Shown here in pieces: positions 41,567-52,915 of a stretch of DNA of 64,000 bases; the stretch's first letter is position 1, and every line of letters starts with the position of its first letter. The stretch comes from Novakomyces olei. Lineage: Eukaryota > Ascomycota > Novakomycetes > Novakomycetales > Novakomycetaceae. A program made the position numbers and the translations under genes. The stretch lies in NCBI GenBank assembly GCA_016906335.1, contig JADEYG010000003.1:558001-622000 (forward strand), read 5' to 3'. A model generated the notes under the pieces. It did no database searches and was not told the origin of the DNA. It worked only from the letters and a program-made list of their open reading frames with translations.

Positions 41567-42515
41567 ATGGCCGAGGCAAAGGTGGAGTCGGACTCGTTCG
41601 AGCCTATGTGCCGAATATGTTTTGGTGGAAAGGAGGACGAAACTACTCTAGGCCGATTAATCTCACCCTGCCGATGCAAAGGTACGAATTCCCATGATAA
41701 TATCTCTAATATTTTGTTTATAGGCTCGAGTCGATGGATTCACGTTGAATGCTTACAAGAATGGCGGCGGCGGGCGAAAAAGCAGCAAAGCTTTTTCCAG
41801 TGTGACCAGTGCCATTACCGCTACTCCTTCAAACGCACTACTATTGCAACTGTTTTGTTTTCTCCATGTATGCATAGCCGTGCTTTTGTATTCCTTTCAC
41901 GATTGACTTCCTTTAAAATTAAATCTATTTTAACGGTACCGCATCGAGCAGAATGCTAATTCTTCAGCGGTTCAGGCTATAATAACAGCAATTGTAATGC
42001 TGGGTCTCGTTTATTTATGCGGAATTTTGGCAAAGTTAAAGTTATATTATTGGGATACGTCTACGACACCTCGTGGCTTTTTCGAACCTGATCTATTTTC
42101 ACGGACCAGCTACTCAATATCCATTGGACCATTCTCCTTTTCCAATTATGGCAGTGGGTCTGCCCTGCTTGATATTCCCTCTATAGTGGACGATATCGGG
42201 CTACAGAGACCTTCTTCCTTGTTGGAGTGCTTTGCTTTCGATATCGCTCATGTTATTCTTGGCTCTGCCGTTATCGGCATGGCAGGTCTTATAACGTTAG
42301 TTGGCCTTTTCGCAAGCGGCATTCGTGGCTTTGGTCCCATATTCTCGTCTCGTCGAGGGGATCGTGTAGCTGGCCTATCTATTGCGCTTTTGGCTGTTGT
42401 ACTAATAACCGGGTTTGCACGAATCTGCAAAAGTATATGGAGCCTTGTAAATGTGTACACTGCTAGGGTAATGGATTCATGGGGAAACACTATCCTTGAG
42501 GTGAATGACGATTGA
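41567..42515 (+). CDS. RING-CH (MARCH-type) membrane E3 ubiquitin ligase
   Basis: Three exons: 41567-41681, 41724-41867, 41968-42515. Joined length is 807 nt, 268 residues. An N-terminal RING-CH finger has the C4HC3 pattern: CRICFGG, then CRCKGSSRWIHVECLQEW and QCDQCHYRY. A multi-TM region follows: IITAIVMLGLVYLCGILAKL, HVILGSAVIGMAGLITLVGLF and LSIALLAVVLITGFARICKSIW. RING-CH proteins ubiquitinate membrane proteins from organelle membranes. The size suits the small fungal MARCH-like family and not Doa10/Ssm4, which is over 1000 residues. The C-terminus is acidic (EVNDD). Confidence 0.85.
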
Positions 42516-42566
42516 ATTGATTTAGGTATTATTAACCTGAGTATAAAATCATGAATAAAATATTTG

Positions 42567-42836
42567 AGCGTAAATTATTTAGCAACAACGTATATTAGAA
42601 AATTGATAGAAGTAGACTCGAGTAACCCTTTGTGGGAAAGTACAACCGAAATCGGACCAGAAGAAATTCGAGTCAAAGGTCAAGAAAATCTTGATAAAAC
42701 TACAGAACTAGAGAAATATTGTTTAAACCAAAAAGAAAAAGAAAGTATAGCTCTAATGTTTGCGAGCCTCTGGCATTTGCTATGCCAGCGTCGTCGCGAT
42801 TGGCAGACAACTGAAATGCCCTACCTTTCACTTTAA
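42567..42836 (+). CDS. Open frame of unknown status, possible exon
   Basis: About 89 codons without an ATG before the middle. The frame reads as protein (charged, with EIRVKGQENLDKTTELEKY and a terminal ALMFASLWHLLCQRRRDW). It begins just 50 bp after the RING-CH stop, leaving no room for a promoter. It may be a 3' exon of an unrecognised spliced gene or a remnant. No family was recognised. Confidence 0.2.
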   Translation, partial: SVNYLATTYIRKLIEVDSSNPLWESTTEIGPEEIRVKGQENLDKTTELEKYCLNQKEKESIALMFASLWHLLCQRRRDWQTTEMPYLSL

Positions 42837-43323
42837 AGCCTTTTAAGGTTTACAAAGCCATAGGATATTTTATATAAAGTTTAAGCCATGGCCTTCTATT
42901 CATTTTTCTGTATTGTTTTCACAAAATGTCCCAGTGCGCTGTACACGCCCTGCAAAATGACAACAGGGCAAACGCAGCCTCGCTCTGGTCTCCAATGCCG
43001 AATGATAATAATAATAGAAAAAACGTTTCCTTATAAAATCCCAGCAAAAAGGTCCAAAAGGCATGGATCAACACAAAACGTGATGATAATACCTTAAATT
43101 TTGAACACAACGGAATTCAATATCTGCGACATGACTGATTACCTGGCCACGGCAATTTAATACCTTTCAGGTAGGCCGATAACTTAATTAGACGCAAAAC
43201 TGATCAGTCAAATTTTACTGCGTAAAACTAGAGAAATTGATACGAATCAACTGGCCTCTAATATGATCGCTGTAAAACTTAACTGATCAACATGTTTGTT
43301 AAAAAGTCTTCAATTTTATTTTT

Positions 43324-43348
43324 CAAGAGTACATGAAATGTACTCTTG
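43324..43348. other. Perfect 11-bp inverted repeat with GAA loop
   Basis: CAAGAGTACAT, then GAA, then ATGTACTCTTG: an uninterrupted 11-bp stem with a 3-nt loop, about 255 bp upstream of the GCV3 ATG. There is no T-tract after it that would suggest a Pol III terminator directly. Confidence 0.85.
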
Positions 43349-43436
43349 TAATTTTAGCAAGATTATGTAGGATTTGTCTCGCTTTCGCAAAGTAGACCTT
43401 AGATTATTAAAAAACCATTGTAATCCTACATTAGGA

Positions 43437-43448
43437 TTAGGGTTAGGG
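43437..43448. promoter_or_regulatory. Telomere-like TTAGGGTTAGGG upstream of GCV3
   Basis: Two TTAGGG units, 155 bp before the GCV3 start codon. It resembles the CCCTAA motifs in the LSM3/MRPL10 and PPIL2/UTP21 promoters, in the opposite orientation. Confidence 0.5.
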
Positions 43449-43602
43449 TCAATAATTTGACAGCAATATACTCTATAATGGCCAATAGTAACACGTAAAA
43501 TCTCCCCACGGTAATGACGGTGTGGTACTTTATAGGTGAAATAGACCGGATTTTACCACACGATCGCACTCGTATCCACCACGCACTGTAAATTTGGCCA
43601 GA

Positions 43603-44091
43603 ATGATCCGCTCAGCAATGCGAGTCTCCCGGGCAGCTACTCTTCCTCGATTCTCACGGGTCCCGGCTCCTATGAGATTCGGTGCACGTGCATTTTTCGC
43701 GTCCACAGGTCGATGGGACAAGTACTATACGGAGACGCACGAGTACGTTGACGTTACCGACAACATTGCTACTATCGGAATAAGCGAGTACGCGGCCAAC
43801 TCCCTCGGAGATATCACGTTTATCGAGGTCTCAAAGGACGCCCGTGACGAGGTTTCTCGTGGAGACGAAATTGGAGCCGTTGAAAGCGTTAAAAGTGCGA
43901 GCGATATATACTCTCCAATCACGGGTATCGTGGTTGACGTAAACAAGTCGCTCGAGGACTCGCCCAGCAAGTTGAAAAGCAAAAACGCGGAAAGTACAGG
44001 ATGGCTCTACAAGCTGGAAGTCACGCAAAAGGCAGAATTGGAAGAGCTTTTGACGCCGGCGGATTACAAGTCTCTTTTGCAAGACAGTTAG
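43603..44091 (+). CDS. GCV3: Glycine cleavage system H protein, mitochondrial
   Basis: Single exon, 162 residues. An Arg/Ser/Ala-rich presequence (MIRSAMRVSRAATLPRFSRV) is cleaved before RWDKYYTETHEYVDV. The mature part has IGISEYAANSLGDITFIEV, the lipoylation site GAVESVKSASDIYSPITG with Lys97, and a typical C-terminus (GWLYKLEVTQKAELEELL). It shuttles the aminomethyl group among the P, T and L proteins of glycine cleavage; in yeasts the H protein is also needed for lipoic acid transfer to 2-oxoacid dehydrogenases. The ATG at 43603 is preferred; the frame is open a little further upstream but without an ATG. Confidence 0.95.
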   Translation: MIRSAMRVSRAATLPRFSRVPAPMRFGARAFFASTGRWDKYYTETHEYVDVTDNIATIGISEYAANSLGDITFIEVSKDARDEVSRGDEIGAVESVKSASDIYSPITGIVVDVNKSLEDSPSKLKSKNAESTGWLYKLEVTQKAELEELLTPADYKSLLQDS

Positions 44092-44401
44092 TAATATACT
44101 TTTAGCGATTCTTATAGTGTACACATATTGACATAGCTCAACTTTAGCTCACTGTAAATTGCAGTTGGACTTTTTTGTTTTGTCCAGGGGGTTTTAAATA
44201 TCAATACTTTGACGTTGCTGCATTTTCGGCCTATTATTACAATACCGCACTATATTTATCCATTTAATTGCCGATTTTATTCAGTTTCATCCATTTGTTA
44301 TAACCTATTCCATTGCAACGTTGCTCAAACGTCTCTCGCGCATCTCGTACAAAGACTATCCCAATTCCGATAATCAAACCTTTTGTATTTCTCTAAACTC
44401 A
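44092..44401. other. Intergenic between convergent GCV3 and FZO1
   Basis: 310 bp of 3' flanking sequence. No feature was recognised. Confidence 0.4.
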
Positions 44402-46246
44402 CTATAATTCAATGCCGCTCATATCACATTTTTCCTTCTCCGTATCCGCCTCCAAATTGCGAAAAAAGGATTGTGCCTTCTTCTGCACAAGCAGTCTCCC
44501 CTCCAATTCACGTCTTTGGCCCTCCATACTATCCACAGATCGTTGAAACGCAGCTCTTAAATGCTCTTCTGGGTACCGTAACACTTTCCTCACTTCCCCA
44601 GAAATCCGATTAGTCTGGTACTGAACGAAATCCGTATCATCCAGTATTGTGCGAACTTTTGCCGCCAGTTTCCTGGGCACTGCATTTGGAACATCAGCCA
44701 CGAAAAAGACGAGAGCACCTGCTGCCAGGGCTCCGGCAAAAACGGGAACAATACTTCGCGCAGAGGATTTAACGCCAAAGTACCGGACTGTTTGTTGCAG
44801 GATTGTATGAAAGGATGAAAAGTACCTTTCACCCAGTAATAAGGAGGCCGACAGGGAAAGCGAAACTGCTCCCAGCCTTTCAGATTGATCCAAGTTTACG
44901 TAGTCAAACATGCCAATATCCACATGTAATTGAGCCCGTTCTCGGCGTTTCGAAAACATCAACTGTGGACGGAAAGGCTTAAGGCTAAAGTCTCTGATTT
45001 TCGATAAGCCTATTGTCTGAATAGCTTGAACTGCCGCTGTAGTCCGTGTTCTCGCGTAATCTTCACACGAAACAATACGGCCATTTACGCGCTCAAGGAT
45101 CTCTTGTCGTACTGCATCAGCATATTGTTTAGCCGCCCAAAGGCCTTTGTATTCTGCTACTATTCCATTGTCTAGTGTTGAAATCGCTTGATTTAAAGAG
45201 CGACGAGTGTTTACAGCGACTTGACCAACCGTCCGCTCCAGTATCATTTGCGTTTCCGTCGCAATATTGGCCCTGTCATGAACGTGCTCTTCAAGTTTGG
45301 GCTGTAGAGCATCTAGTTGCAGTTTTAATTGCTTTAATTCGTCTTCAGACCCGTCCTTTGAATTTGCACAAATCTTGCAAATATCCTCCAGCAAGTTTAC
45401 AATATAGTTTTTAGCCGGTAAAAGTTTGGACTTTGCCCTATTGTTTAGCACAAAACTTCGCAGAGAGGCCTCCATCTGGGCGAAAAGCCGCTTATACTCC
45501 TCACGACCAGGCTGATCAAGGTCCTTGGAGGCAACGAAATGCACAAGGTCTTGAGACTCACCGTAAGTCTGTGGTGAAAGACGGGCTAACTGTTCGGAAA
45601 TAAGTCGCTGACAGCGTTCTTTATTGCGGATTCCATCAAATTTGTTTACAACGATAAAAATATGGCTTTTCTCGTGCGCCGACGACCATATGAACTCTTT
45701 TGCACTTAGTGTAAAATGGTTCTCAGCGGAAACAACAAACACAATAACGTCAATTTCTTCTTGTCGGGAAAAGATCGACGTAGTTTGCATGGTTGAAGTA
45801 TTCAATCCGGGAGCATCAATCAGCGTGATATCCACGACACCGTTGTGAAGGATAGACTGGTCAATAGACCTACTATCCTTGACAAAGACTTTTACTAATT
45901 TCCATGATTGTGAATCGAGAATTACATTGTCAATTTCGTCCAGTTTAAACTCGGTATAGGTATCCGGGTCACTTTGAACGTATTCTTTATCGTGAGGCAC
46001 AGCATGAGCCGTTTCGACGCCTCCGTTGCGACGTGCATCCAGAATCTCACAGAATACTTCAGTACACGGCTGCTGATCGGTGGGCAAGACATCACGATGG
46101 ATTAGCTGATTGCAAAGTGTAGATTTGCCCGCGTTTAAATCGCCGGTAATGAGAACTTTGGATGAGCGGTCTTGAATGCGTTCGTACAATGCATCAAGGT
46201 GCGTTTTGATCTGCGGTTAGAAAGGACAAACAAACAAACAAACAAA

Positions 46247-46293
<47 letters not shown>

Positions 46294-46834
46294 CATAAGT
46301 TCTAAATTCTACCTTGTTCATGTGTTTTGTCAGCAGCTTTGTAACAGCAGAGCCATCCAACGACTCGGCCAGCTGACCCTCACGAGTGTAGCCCATGCGC
46401 AGATTTAGATCCAAGATTCGCAGAGCGTCGGGTGATATATTCTCTCTATCAGCCTGCAGCCCTGCAGCTGGCTCAATAGTACTTGATCGAGCAAGCACTG
46501 GTCTGGTATCTAATATGACGTTGGGATCAGCTGTCTCTGATCGACGAAGCGCCTGTCTTCGAGACGTCACACTTTGCTCTGGAGAGTAAGGCAGTCTGAT
46601 ATTCCCATCGTACTCAATCAGCCTTGTCAAAAGGCCCTCGGAGCGACTTATACTCTGCAATAACTGCTGCCTGTGATCATTAAAGAGAAGTGTGTTTGTG
46701 ATGGCCGCTCCCTGAGCATCAAGGCCTTCGGCTCTCGCTTGAGAGCGAAGTAGATCATCAGGGAAGACCATTACGGGCGGTGTCGCCGTGCTTGGAGACA
46801 CGACTGATTCGGAGAAGCCAGAATCGCGATCCAT
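44402..46834 (-). CDS. FZO1: Mitofusin Fzo1, outer-membrane fusion GTPase
   Basis: Two exons: 46834-46313 and 46210-44402. Joined length is 2331 nt, 776 residues, slightly shorter than yeast Fzo1 (855). The dynamin-type GTPase has G1 VLITGDLNAGKSTLCNQL near residue 196, the TDQQPCTE loop (G2), DITLIDAPGLN (G3) and FIVVNKFDG (G4). Heptad-like coiled-coil regions follow (KQLKLQLDALQPKLEEHV). Near residues 680-715 lies the membrane region (IVPVFAGALAAGALVFFVADV), then a C-terminal coil. Exon 1 encodes the N-terminal helical region. The intron contains an (AAAT)n/(AAAC)n microsatellite. The first ATG in frame is 46834; the preceding TTTTGCAG resembles an acceptor, so an upstream exon cannot be ruled out. 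Confidence 0.93.
46229..46293. repeat. (AAAC)n-(AAAT)n microsatellite in the FZO1 intron
   Basis: About 4 AAAC units (plus-strand reading) and 12 AAAT units, occupying most of the 102-bp intron. Confidence 0.9.
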
Positions 46835-47371
46835 ATTAGCGTAGAACTGCAAAAGACGTTCAATTTCGTCTAAAGCTGCATTTTATTATGTGCCTTAAAG
46901 CACTATTCAGCAGTATGTCATGTGAAGCCGAATAAATGGAATTGTCGGGCTCACTCAAGGGCTAATTTTATGGTATGACATGGCTTAATAATATAACATT
47001 CTACGATAAACCTTTAAGAAGGCTAAAATGATAAATAATGTATACAGTGAGTAAATCTGGTAAAAACCGGAATAAAATAAAATAAAATAAATGTCCCCAA
47101 GCGTCAACTATCAAAACATGATAGACGCAGTGCCTATTGTTATTAATCGCTGAATAAATAAATAAATAAATAGTATTCCAAGCGATTTTCGGGCATAGAT
47201 TAAAGACGATCGAAATCTTGTGTCGCTAATTGCATCTGACTGTACAATTTATGTGCGTTTGTTACTCTATGTATGCTTAAGCTTTGGTTGCCTCAATAAT
47301 TTTTAACAAAGCCAGCACTGCGAAAAGAAGCGAGAATATTGATGGTCGAGTCCTTGATTGCGCAATGAAGA
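46835..47371. promoter_or_regulatory. Divergent spacer FZO1 / ataxin-10 homologue
   Basis: 537 bp with short AATAA repeats at 47070-47092 and (AATA)n at 47150-47172. No gene was seen. Confidence 0.4.
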
Positions 47372-48987
47372 ATGGATGTAAAATTATTTGATTTAAAATT
47401 AAATGAGCCCTTATCGGCGGACGAGCTACAAAGTCTTTTGCGGCTCTTACTGCCGATATTGACCAGCCGAGATCAGCAAAAGCAATTTTTGTAAGTTTAA
47501 TTAATGGAAATCTAAAACAATCAATCACTCTGATTCTTCTCTATATTGCCATTTTCCGATTTAATCAATTCGCGAAATGACAAAATAAAAAAGCAACCAT
47601 TACATTTAATTCGTCGATCTAACGTTAGTGAATCGCAAACGGACATCAAGCTCATTTCAAAATGTGCACAGCTATCCGCCCCGAGCGAGATGCTGTTTAA
47701 AGTTCTCGTCAATGCGACAGCTGGAAATGCTGCCTCTGCCCGAATCTTGGCTGTTCGGTCATTTAGCGCAGCTTATGCCCCTGTTTGGGATTTGCTACAA
47801 AGGTAACGTGGCACGCTTAGCCTTAATGATAGTTCCAGACTAATGCTTTAGACTACTTGAAAAGGAAGTAATGGTCTCGATTGTATTCTTGAACACGGTT
47901 TTATTTCAGGATATTAGAATCTGCTATGATTTTCTTCCGCTCAAAGACGCACTCTCGCACCTCTTTGATCGGGCTTCTGTAGAATACGATTTCTTATGGT
48001 ATGTCTTTTTGTGCTTTATCAAATACGGCTTATATTTATTTATTAAAATTATTGATATCGATATTTTCAAATTTCAGTGGGGATTTACTAATGCCGTTTC
48101 AGTTCTCTGTTTGCTTATAGGCTGTTACAAAAAGCAGGCGCGCATTTTGTGGCTTCTTGCATTGGGCCTGGCCAACCAGCGCGAGTGTATGATTTCATTT
48201 TCCATTCGATTGTGGAAAATGGAGTGGAATCGACCGTGCATCAATGCATATTACTATCGCATTTAATACTAGTCATAAATGGCCAATTGGGCACAAATAT
48301 AGATGATTTACAAGACACTGTTCCTACACTACGTAAATGGATTGTTATCGTGAACGATGGAATCATCAAAAGCACTTCAGATGGCAAAACAGATCTCAGT
48401 TGTGCAACTGATCAAGTGAATTTTTTCGTTTGCTCAAGCATAAAGCTCTTGGATCTTTTAGATTCAATGGTGGCTAAAAACACTTTGGCAAAGGCACGGT
48501 CTGGCCAGCAAGAGAGAATGGGAGAATTGTTCCACGGAATAAAGCGCGAAATTGTATTTCTGCTGACACTGTATTGCTATACTTTTCCCGAGGCAAAAGA
48601 CGTCGTTCGTGAATGTGGAGCGATGGCGGTCTGTCTGTCTTGCTGTCAGCACGACGATGATAATCCCTGTAAGTTATCTTAATGATTGGCTTTTTGCGCT
48701 TTAGTGTATTCAATGATTTAGTATTTTAAATTATCTATAACTGTTTTATTTGCTTTATATTTCATTTCTATATTTGACGTTCTCTCTTGCAATTTTCTAA
48801 CAGACTAGATATCCGTGAGTACACTGTCCTTTTAATACGTTTCCTGCTTTCTGGAAACCAGGAAAACCAGAAAATTGTGGCCGGACTTGAGGCAAAGGGG
48901 CTGACCGAGGAAAGCCAAAGTGTTCTTACAAAGGCAAGAACGGGCAATAGCCCTGGCGTACCAGTACGCCGACCTATTCTTGATTGA
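47372..48987 (+). CDS. Ataxin-10 family protein (Ctr86-like)
   Basis: Five exons: 47372-47490, 47629-47802, 47852-47998, 48121-48668, 48809-48987. Joined length is 1167 nt, 388 residues. Armadillo-like helices run through most of the protein. The C-terminal ataxin-10 domain (PF09759 family) is seen as DDDDNPYIREYTVLLIRFLLSGNQENQKIV and GLEAKG, with N-P-[FY]-[IL]-R-E created only when the last intron is removed at the second AG after the branch (CTAACAGACTAG). In yeast the homologue is Ctr86, an essential protein of unclear function; animal ataxin-10 acts in cytokinesis and neurites. The protein is shorter than the yeast one (563). An earlier start was not found. Confidence 0.82.
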
Positions 48988-49261
48988 TCTTTTGCTCAGC
49001 ATGCTATTGTAATAATTGGTGATACAATAACAATAACAATGCCAATGAAAGAATAATAGTATTATGACAATTCCAGCGATATGAAACGCTTTATCAATTT
49101 ATAATTTGCTAATCTTTTTATAATTCGTTCTTCAAATCTATTTTAATGCTTGATCAAAATATTAGATTTTTTAAATTTGCTCTGCGGGTCAAACCTGAAA
49201 TTTTATGATTCGTTAAATCTTAATTATTTAGTTGTTCTAGAGATCTATAAATTAATCATCA

Positions 49262-51970
49262 TTACTCCATATCATCATCTGCCTCTGGCTTGTCCAAGTA
49301 TGAATATAATCGATCAATCTCATCGTATATAACGCGCCAGGGCAACGTTTCATCCTTTGCTTCTGGATAAGTATAGACGCCATCATAACCGGCTGCCTGA
49401 TCGTGCAGGGATTCGAGATACTCAAATCTGCGTCTGGAACAGTCGGACCGTACAACAGCATAAAACTGTTCAATGTTGGGCGAATGGGCGACCCATTTCA
49501 AATACTGTAGGCTGTCCATGCCAAAACTAGATACCCGTTTAAGCTCATCCGTATCAAAAAGAAAATTAGACAGTCTGTTATATGAAGAGCCATCGAGAGC
49601 CTTTGATCTGGACAACTTTGCTTGCTTCTTATCCGTTTCGTCCGCAAAAGCATTCAGACTCAGATCGGGAGACTGCCCCGAAAACATTTTAGACAACCGT
49701 TCTTGACCCGTTGCTCTTTGTGCGGCGGGAAGAGAATCGTGACTGGAAGATTTGTCTGCCGATGTATCGTAATAGGCATCGGACCCACCAACATCTGAAT
49801 CACTGCCGCTGTAATTTTCCACTGGCGGCTGAGGGAAGTCTGACAATGCTTCAGATTGAGGTGATGCCTGATCGCGATCAACAGAAAAAGGTGAATTGTT
49901 GAACGAGTCAATTTGCCTAGAATCTGGTCTATTCAAGTCTGTCTGCCTTGAACCGATACCCTGATTTCCCAACGTTGCTGGTTGAAGACTTGCAACTTCA
50001 GCCGGGAAAGAATAGCCTTTGTCATTGCCTCTTTGCCCTCTATCAACAGTCTGAGTCCAGGACACGTCCCTGCTGGACTCGTTAAAATCTTCGTCTTCAT
50101 CGACGTCTACGCCGAGATCTCGATCAAGCTCAACGTCACTTACATCGCTCTCGGCCGTGTTGTCTATACCCGACCGTGGAGGTTGCTGAATATTCTTGTG
50201 CACATTTGCCAAAAGCTGCTGCTGCCTGAAAATATTTGCCAGACTTTCACTTGCCGCTAATGTTTGCCTATTTGCTGGATGACTATCATTAGCTTTTGAA
50301 TGCTCTTCTCTTTCGTCCAAAGGCGACTGTGCGACCGGCTCGTTAGACTCTTGTTCGTGAGACTCTTGTTCGTAAGGCTCGTTCACAGCTAATTGACCTT
50401 GATTTTTCTTGCCCTGCTTTACGTCCCTCCCGGCGTATCGACCCACATCTGTTTTTGAAGTTTTGCTTCGGTGGAAAAGAAAATTTATTAGACCCTTTCT
50501 TTTCTTTTTAGGGGCTTGTTTTGCCTTTTCAGTATCGGCGGATACATTAATGGCTGAGTCGGATACTTTTCTCTGTGCCACCTTGGGAAACGATGCGTCA
50601 TAGGCTTTGTGCATTTCCGGGTTAGACGAAGACCGTCTTTTAGACAGAACCGGTGTAGGTTTCGACTCAGAGTCAGAGGTTGCCTCTGTCGGACCGGATC
50701 TTCTTTGTTCAATAGCAGGGTGCCTTTCTGGTGAAGACACGGAATGTTTATTATCATTATTAATTTTTGTCCTCTTTTTGCCAGAACCTGCCTTGCTTTC
50801 TGCATCATCCAAATGCATACGGTACTCCCGCTCTGAAGCTTCCCAACGATCCCGTGCAGCTTTCTCCTCGTAACCATTTGCGTTGGACTTTTTACGTATA
50901 TAAAGCTCTGCATCGTCTGTTCCATGCGATTTATCTCCGTTCTGCTCCGACGATTCATCCACAGAAGAATCTAATTCTCGAACACTAGCAAACTCCTCCT
51001 CCGATATATCTTCGCTTTCATCCTCCGATGAGTTCGGTACATAAGGATACGGTGGAGGATCAATATAAGTAGGAGACTCGAACGAAACAAGCCGGCCTAA
51101 CGCATCCAGTTCCCTAGTAACACGCCGTTGTCTGTTTGGCAGCTCAACCAGTTTGCCTTTTGCAGACGCATCTTCAATCCCGGCTGCCAGCTGTAAAACG
51201 TTAGTTATTTTTTGAAACGATTCGTTTTTTTTTTCTTTTTTTTTTCTTTTTTCTTTTTTCCTTTTCTTATTTTTTCTTTTTAATTTTAATATGTTAATTT
51301 CATTGTCTAGTAATAATTATATCTCCATGTACACTGCTTCCTTAATCTTGTCTGTCATTCTTATATTCTTTTACTACTGCAACTAAGTCAGACACGAAAG
51401 AGCTGGTTGAAACGCGCGTACATCGGTGCTTACCTCCACATTACGGTGCTTGTTCAACCGTGCTAATCGTTCAGTAGGCAGCTCAATATGCTCGGCCGGC
51501 AGGTACCCAATTGTATTATCAGTTGGGTCCTTTACGAGCCACCAATAAGAGTGAGAATCGTCCAAGAGCACCATCTTGTCGCCCTTTTGTGCGCTACACT
51601 GTCCCTCTACGGTAGCCACGAAATTGTGTAGAGCGTAAACCATAGAGAAATCGATATCTTCTTCCGGTGCAATTGACGAAGAGGACGAAAGCGAAGCCAG
51701 CTCCAAATCATTGTCCTCAGACTCTGCATCAACAATCTCATCGTCTTCGTCTGACGCGATTGTCCCTTCTTGATCTGTATTGTCGTCATTGTCTAAATGG
51801 CCTCGGCCACCTTCAGGATCGCCATACTCTATCGCCTCTCCAGCGTCATCATCGTCATCTGACACGGTCGAGGCAGTTGAAAAATCCCTATAATGGAGAC
51901 TCCCTGTGCTTGGCGAGTAATCTGCCGCCATTGGACCGGCTGAGAGCGATTGCGTCGCCAGCGACGCCAT
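49262..51970 (-). CDS. Bud14/Tea4-like SH3 polarity protein and PP1 regulator
   Basis: Two exons: 51970-51434 and 51190-49262. Joined length is 2466 nt, 821 residues. An acidic N-terminus precedes an SH3 domain (VYALHNFVATVEGQCSAQKG, YWWLVKDPTDNTIGYLPAEHIE). It is followed at once by the family hallmark PTERLARLNKHRNVELA. Just after it, LGRLVSFES fits the PP1-docking RVxF motif. The middle is disordered and highly charged, with a basic patch (PKKKRKGL). A C-terminal block (LKRVSSFGMDSLQYLKWVAHSPN) is probably conserved. Bud14 (S. cerevisiae) and Tea4 (S. pombe) bring PP1 to polarity sites and control formins. Repeats of E-Q-E-S-H/N/E occur near residue 450. Confidence 0.87.
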
Positions 51971-52915
51971 TGCTCATCGCGATTTGACGCGTCGCTCTTC
52001 CAGTGCCATGCTTGTCATTATGGAAAAGTCAGGGTTTTCTGGGTATAATATTAGGTAAAGTTGTAGAATAAATTAAAAATAGTAAATTATAAATAATAAA
52101 TTTGTAGTAATAGATTAAAAATAATAGATTAAAAATAATAAAACAGTACACGGCCGGGTCGAAAGGAGACATCTCAATGCACGATTGCTGGGGATAATGC
52201 TTGCACATATACCGGCGCGATCAAGGCTAGTGTGCGCGGTTGCGTAAAGGACACAAGGCGATTGGTGTACGGAGACTGTCGAGCAATATTCAAGCCAAGA
52301 CGTTTGATCTGGCCAAGTCTAATTGCTTTAGTGCAGTCTACAAGCACTCACTAGCGAACGGACTGATCTGTGCAGATATTATCGTGGTTATCGTCTTTGG
52401 CCGTTGCAAAGACTAAAGGGCGCTTACAATTTAGACAGAAAAGGCTCAGAGTATTTGGAGTATTGCAGATTTGCTTTTGCTTCGAGGTCTAAAAGTAACA
52501 GTAATTGCACATCGGCTCAAGCAGTCTACTGCCTCTATCTAACCTTTCCTCCTGGTTTCTTTTTTAGAGGCAAAGAACGTAAAGACTGTGGCAGCAATTG
52601 ACGCAAGGCCTTGACTGGCTGGCTGGCTGGATCGATCAATCATTAATCAAAAGTTTGGATAGTTGGCGATTGCCTGCAAGGATATATTGCATGCGCTACT
52701 GTACATACATTTTGCAGAAAACAACAAAATCCTGCAAAATCGCTCTTGTGAGCGTTTGCATTCAAGCTGCTCTAACACTTCATTTGAAAATATTGTGACT
52801 CTACTGTTGTTTAATTCCTGTGAAAAGGGCAGATTAGCTTTATTCTTTATTTTCCGGTCTACGGTACCGTTCTTTATTGCACAGTACGTCCTGCATTGAA
52901 ACGGCACGCGTCCGT
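51971..52915. other. Divergent intergenic region BUD14 / kinase
   Basis: 945 bp. It contains an A/T-rich block with ATAATAGATTAAAA repeats at 52105-52145 and a GGCT repeat (GACTGGCTGGCTGGCTGG) at 52613-52630. Short frames only; no gene was recognised. Confidence 0.45.

Larger units (their letters stand above)
42837..43602. other. Gene-poor spacer before GCV3
   Basis: 766 bp. It contains a perfect hairpin (43324-43348), a telomere-like TTAGGGTTAGGG (43437-43448) and a minus-strand hydrophobic frame near 42919-43110 that I could not build into a convincing gene. Confidence 0.45.

Noticed and set aside
42919-43110. Minus-strand 63-codon hydrophobic ORF upstream of GCV3
   Set aside because: I tried several splice models; none gave a recognisable protein or consistent start, so it is not listed as a gene.
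43077-43140. Possible box C/D snoRNA (GTGATGA ... CTGA)
   Set aside because: Boxes occur at plausible spacing, but no terminal stem and no convincing rRNA complementarity by eye.
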